Of a stretch of 64,000 nucleotides of DNA, positions 61,315 through 64,000 are shown piece after piece. The stretch is from Halopenitus malekzadehii (GTDB lineage Archaea; Halobacteriota; Halobacteria; Halobacteriales; Haloferacaceae): contig NZ_FNWU01000006.1 in assembly GCF_900108505.1 (NCBI RefSeq), positions 37,825 through 101,824 of the forward strand. The letters are read 5' to 3'. The first letter of the stretch is position 1, and each line of letters begins with the position of its first letter. Below the pieces are notes generated by a model. It searched no databases, had not been told where the DNA came from, and saw only the letters and a list, made by a program, of their open reading frames with translations. A program made the translations under genes and the position numbers.

Positions 61315-62418
61315 ATGTCATCCAAACGAACACGACGTCGATTCCTCGAAGTAACGGGCGCGGCCGGCCTCGCCGGTCTCGCCGGCTGTAGCGGCAACGG
61401 GAACGGCGGCGGCAACGGGAACGGTGGCGGCAACGGGAACGGCGACGGCAACGGGAACGGCGACGGCAACGGGAACGGCGACGGCAACGGGAACGGTGGC
61501 GGCAACGGGAACGGTGGCGGCAACGGGAACGGTGGCGGCAACGGTGACGGTAACGGCGGAACCGAAAACCGCCTGAGCTGGCACGCCGGCGGTACGGGCG
61601 GGACCTACTACCCGCTCTCGAACGAGTTCAAGACGGTCGTCGAGGCCAACACGGACTTCTCGCTGAACGTCCAGTCCACGGGCGCAAGCGTGGAGAACGT
61701 CGGCAGCCTCGCGGACGGCTCCGCCGACTTCGCGCTCATCCAGAACGACATCGCCTCCTTCGCGAAGAACGGGACGGGCATCGACGCCTTCCAGGACAAC
61801 CCGATCGAGAACCTCCAGGGCGTCGCAACGCTGTACCCGGAGACGATCACGCTCGTCACGCTGGCGGAGAACGACATCTCCACCGTCGGGGACCTCAGCG
61901 GCGCGACGATCAACACCGGCGACCTCGGATCGGGGACGCAGGTCAACGCGCTGCAGATCCTCGAGTCGCTGGGCATCGAGGACTTCACCGAGCAGAACGC
62001 CGGCTTCTCGCAGGCGTCCGAACAGCTGGCCAACGGCGACATCGACGCGGCCTTCGTCGTCGGCGGCTGGCCCGTCGGCGCCATCGAGGACCTCGCGAAC
62101 ACCAACGACATCGAGATCGTGTCCATCGCTGGCGAGAACCGCGAGACGGTGAAGGCGGACGCCTCCTGGTTCGCAAACGACACCATCCCCGCCGGCACCT
62201 ACAGCGGCGTCGACGAGGACGTCGAGACCGTCGCCGTTCAGGCGATGATCGCGACGCATTCCGACGTGCCCGCCGACACCGTCGAAACGGTCACCGCGGC
62301 CATCTTCGACAACCTCGACGAGCTCTCGATCAAGACGGACTTCATCACCGCCGACAGCGCACAGGACGGGATGTCCATCGAACTGCACGACGGCGCGGCA
62401 GCGTACTTCGACGCGTAG
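61315..62418 (+). CDS. TAXI family TRAP transporter solute-binding lipoprotein
   Basis: The 367-residue extracellular binding protein of a TRAP transporter has a Tat signal (KRTRRRFLEVTGAAGLAGL), lipobox LAGC, a Gly/Asn/Asp hexapeptide-repeat linker (residues 26-83), then the TAXI domain. That begins SWHAGGTGGTYYPLSNEFKT, with later DFALIQNDIASFAKNG and AFVVGGWPVGAIEDLA. TAXI proteins bind dicarboxylates or amino acids such as glutamate; the ligand here is unknown. It stands 176 bases before the DUF1850 gene and has a strong separate promoter, so it can be made in excess over the permease. Confidence 0.93.
   Translation: MSSKRTRRRFLEVTGAAGLAGLAGCSGNGNGGGNGNGGGNGNGDGNGNGDGNGNGDGNGNGGGNGNGGGNGNGGGNGDGNGGTENRLSWHAGGTGGTYYPLSNEFKTVVEANTDFSLNVQSTGASVENVGSLADGSADFALIQNDIASFAKNGTGIDAFQDNPIENLQGVATLYPETITLVTLAENDISTVGDLSGATINTGDLGSGTQVNALQILESLGIEDFTEQNAGFSQASEQLANGDIDAAFVVGGWPVGAIEDLANTNDIEIVSIAGENRETVKADASWFANDTIPAGTYSGVDEDVETVAVQAMIATHSDVPADTVETVTAAIFDNLDELSIKTDFITADSAQDGMSIELHDGAAAYFDA
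61393..61536 (+). repeat. In-frame 18-base minisatellite, eight units
   Basis: Unit ggcaacgggaacggyrgc-like, one every 18 bases from 61393, encodes GNGNG[G/D]. Eight nearly exact copies plus a decayed ninth extend the lipoprotein's linker. The third and sixth codons vary between gg and ga in blocks, as expected from copy-number slippage. Confidence 0.85.
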
Positions 62419-62594
62419 ACGACCCACGTAGACGTCAACGCGCACGCGGCGCAGACACGGGCTGAGGACACGACGGGGATGCGAACGCGACCCCGAGTCG
62501 GTCCGCCCTGTACCGCGTCGGTCCCGTGCCACCACGGGGCGGGACGCGTTTCAAAAGCGTTTCAAAGCTGATCCGTCGACTAACATCCGGAAAT

Positions 62595-63092
62595 ATGGGC
62601 CGCCTTTCTTCACTGACCGCCCGGACCGCGCTCAGTCTGGCGGTCGTCCTCGCGATCGTCGGCCTCGTGGCGAGCGCCCCCGTCGGAAGCGTGCTGGTCG
62701 TCGAGGACGTCCACACCGGCGAGCGCTACCTCACGGAGTCGGTCGGCGAGGGGAGCACGGTGGCCCTGGAGTACACCCACAGCGTCGAGAAGTCGCGCGT
62801 CTACGACGAGTACCGGGTGGACGGTGACACGCTCGTGAACACGCGGATGGAGTTCGAGTCCTACGGCTGGGGGCTCCCGTCCCGCGTCAACGTCACGACC
62901 GTCAACGGCACCCTCGTCTACGACCCCGACGAACCGATCACCGAGCTCGACAGCCTTTCCGTCTCGCCGGGCCGGATCGCCGACCACACGCTGATCGTCG
63001 ACGGACGACGTCACGACCTCGTCGCGGCGACCCGAGGTAACGACGTCACCATCCACATCGAACACCGATCGCTTCTCGAGATGATCCTATGA
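62595..63092 (+). CDS. DUF1850 protein of the TAXI-TRAP system
   Basis: The 165-residue protein has an N-terminal hydrophobic segment (ALSLAVVLAIVGLVAS) and then a small extracytoplasmic beta domain. That contains the characteristic THSVEKSRVYDEYRVDGDT (near residues 55-73) and MEFESYGWGLPS. DUF1850 genes typically sit between the TAXI binding protein and the fused permease. It has its own ttcaaag box about 27 bases upstream. The stop overlaps the permease ATG (ATGA). Confidence 0.87.
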   Translation: MGRLSSLTARTALSLAVVLAIVGLVASAPVGSVLVVEDVHTGERYLTESVGEGSTVALEYTHSVEKSRVYDEYRVDGDTLVNTRMEFESYGWGLPSRVNVTTVNGTLVYDPDEPITELDSLSVSPGRIADHTLIVDGRRHDLVAATRGNDVTIHIEHRSLLEMIL

Positions 63093-64000
63093 CCACGACC
63101 CACCGAACGGACGGCGGCATCGACGACCCGAACGACGGCGACTCCGGGGACTCAGCTGACGCGGCCGCGCCGGCGGCCGAGGAAGTCTCCCGTGAGGAGG
63201 CCGAGGAGCTGATCGAGGAGATCGAACGCCGCCGCTCGCTACAGGGGATCGCGGCGGTTGCGGTCGCCGCGATCGGGATCCTGTTTTCGATCTTCCAGTT
63301 GTATCTTGCCGCCCGGAGTTTTACGTTCACGATCTGGCTCCCGACCGTCGAGATCGGCGGGCTCTCGCTCGCGCCCATACAGGTCTCCTTACAGCTCCTC
63401 CAGGCGAACGCGATCCACGTGGCCTTCGCGCTCGTGCTCACGTTCCTGCTGTTCCCTGGGAGTATGGGTGACGGAATCGTATCGCGGAACCTCGGTCGGA
63501 TCGTCCCGGCGATCGCGAACCGGCTCGGCGATCGGAACCCACTCACGCGGCTGTTCGCGAGGGGTCGATCGGCGGTCCGCTGGGCGTTCATCGACCCGGA
63601 TCGCGACCGGGTGACGCCGTTCGATCTCGTCTGTATCGCCGCGGCGATCCTGTCGGCGATCTACTTCCTGACGGAGTTCGCTGAGATCCAGAACATGCGC
63701 GTCTTCGGGATCGATTCGGGACGTCCGGTCACCGAGGTGTACGCGTTCCTCCAGCCGATACTCGGCGGCGTCCCGTTCGTGAGTGAGTTCTCCTACGCGA
63801 TGGCGCTCGGCGTGATCGGCGTCCTGCTCGTGCTCGAGGCCACCCGACGGACGCTGGGCCTCCCGTTGATGATCATCGTCGCCACGTTCATCGTCTACGC
63901 ACGCTGGGGATACCTCATCAGCGGGAACACGCCGTTCCTCGGATTGCTCGCGATCCCGGAACTCACCTGGCCGGACATCGTTCAGAACCTCTGGTACAAC
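63089..64000 (+). CDS. TRAP transporter fused permease (4TM/12TM), partial at the right edge
   Basis: The first 304 residues are seen. The ATG overlaps the DUF1850 stop. Residues 1-50 are an acidic soluble leader with a Glu/Arg-rich helix. Membrane segments follow: IAAVAVAAIGILFSIFQLYL, AIHVAFALVLTFLLFPGSMG, LVCIAAAILSAIYFLTEF, YAMALGVIGVLLVLEATRR and LMIIVATFIVYARWGYLI. The pattern of the fused DctQ-DctM protein of TAXI-type TRAP systems is clear. Sodium-driven uptake across the membrane is inferred from the family. Confidence 0.9.
   Translation, partial: MTTTHRTDGGIDDPNDGDSGDSADAAAPAAEEVSREEAEELIEEIERRRSLQGIAAVAVAAIGILFSIFQLYLAARSFTFTIWLPTVEIGGLSLAPIQVSLQLLQANAIHVAFALVLTFLLFPGSMGDGIVSRNLGRIVPAIANRLGDRNPLTRLFARGRSAVRWAFIDPDRDRVTPFDLVCIAAAILSAIYFLTEFAEIQNMRVFGIDSGRPVTEVYAFLQPILGGVPFVSEFSYAMALGVIGVLLVLEATRRTLGLPLMIIVATFIVYARWGYLISGNTPFLGLLAIPELTWPDIVQNLWYN

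Overview
The window is chromosomal DNA from an extremely halophilic archaeon (class Halobacteria). The evidence is a very GC-rich sequence with strongly acidic, Asp/Glu/Thr-rich proteins, Tat lipoproteins with twin arginines plus a lipobox cysteine, archaeal pilin signals, and AT-rich TATA boxes about 25-30 bases ahead of leaderless start codons. The gene set (DAB carbon transporter, nine-gene Mrp operon, haloarchaea-only families) fits a Halorubrum-like genome, but the genus is inference. Nearly all of it reads as core chromosome: I see no insertion sequence, integrase, CRISPR array or prophage.

Layout. 1-1879: a DUF5787-like gene with a PD-(D/E)XK signature, divergent from a Dam-type adenine methylase. 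1983-7176: a membrane protein, a tRNA-Gly(UCC) trailed by decayed copies of its own 3' end, a Trm9-like wobble-uridine methyltransferase beside that tRNA, an MBL-like protein, an NhaC antiporter and a small conserved protein. 7288-15772: the branched-chain amino acid operon leuA-ilvB-ilvN-ilvC-leuC-leuD-leuB; leuA carries an apparent +1 frameshift near its start. 15967-20769: dabA/dabB (inorganic carbon uptake) and an Lrp/AsnC regulator. 20906-23745: an MFS transporter, a PLDc_N membrane protein and coaBC.

23934-32818: a tightly overlapping Mrp Na+/H+ antiporter operon, E-F-G-(MrpA C-terminal part)-B-C-D-D-D, with a USP-like domain fused to MrpE. 32947-37457: a small membrane protein, an HD hydrolase, an enoyl-CoA hydratase/SDR pair behind a large palindrome, tatA, tRNA-Arg(CCU) and a DUF1405 protein. 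37686-48042: a type IV pilus-like machine made of a PilB ATPase with long tails, a tandem-domain PilC and six pilin-like proteins sharing a DR[A/G] processing site. This is the best candidate for an uncharacterised system.

48188-56831: fructose bisphosphatase and archaeal aldolase (gluconeogenesis), helix-hairpin-helix and zinc-finger proteins, a Tat lipoprotein, a MutS-related ATPase, and a PRC-barrel gene convergent with a TrkA-N/DHH phosphoesterase. 57029-61114: tRNA-Lys(CUU), an MFS transporter, a DsbA-like lipoprotein, a TVP38 membrane protein, a small winged-helix protein and a CoA-binding protein. 61315-64000: a TAXI-type TRAP transporter (binding lipoprotein with a Gly-Asn minisatellite linker, DUF1850 protein, fused permease running off the end).

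Functionally the window combines sodium/proton homeostasis (NhaC, Mrp), carbon acquisition (DAB, TRAP-TAXI), anabolism (Ilv/Leu, CoaBC, Fbp/Fba) and surface or secretion machinery (PilB/C with pilins, TatA).
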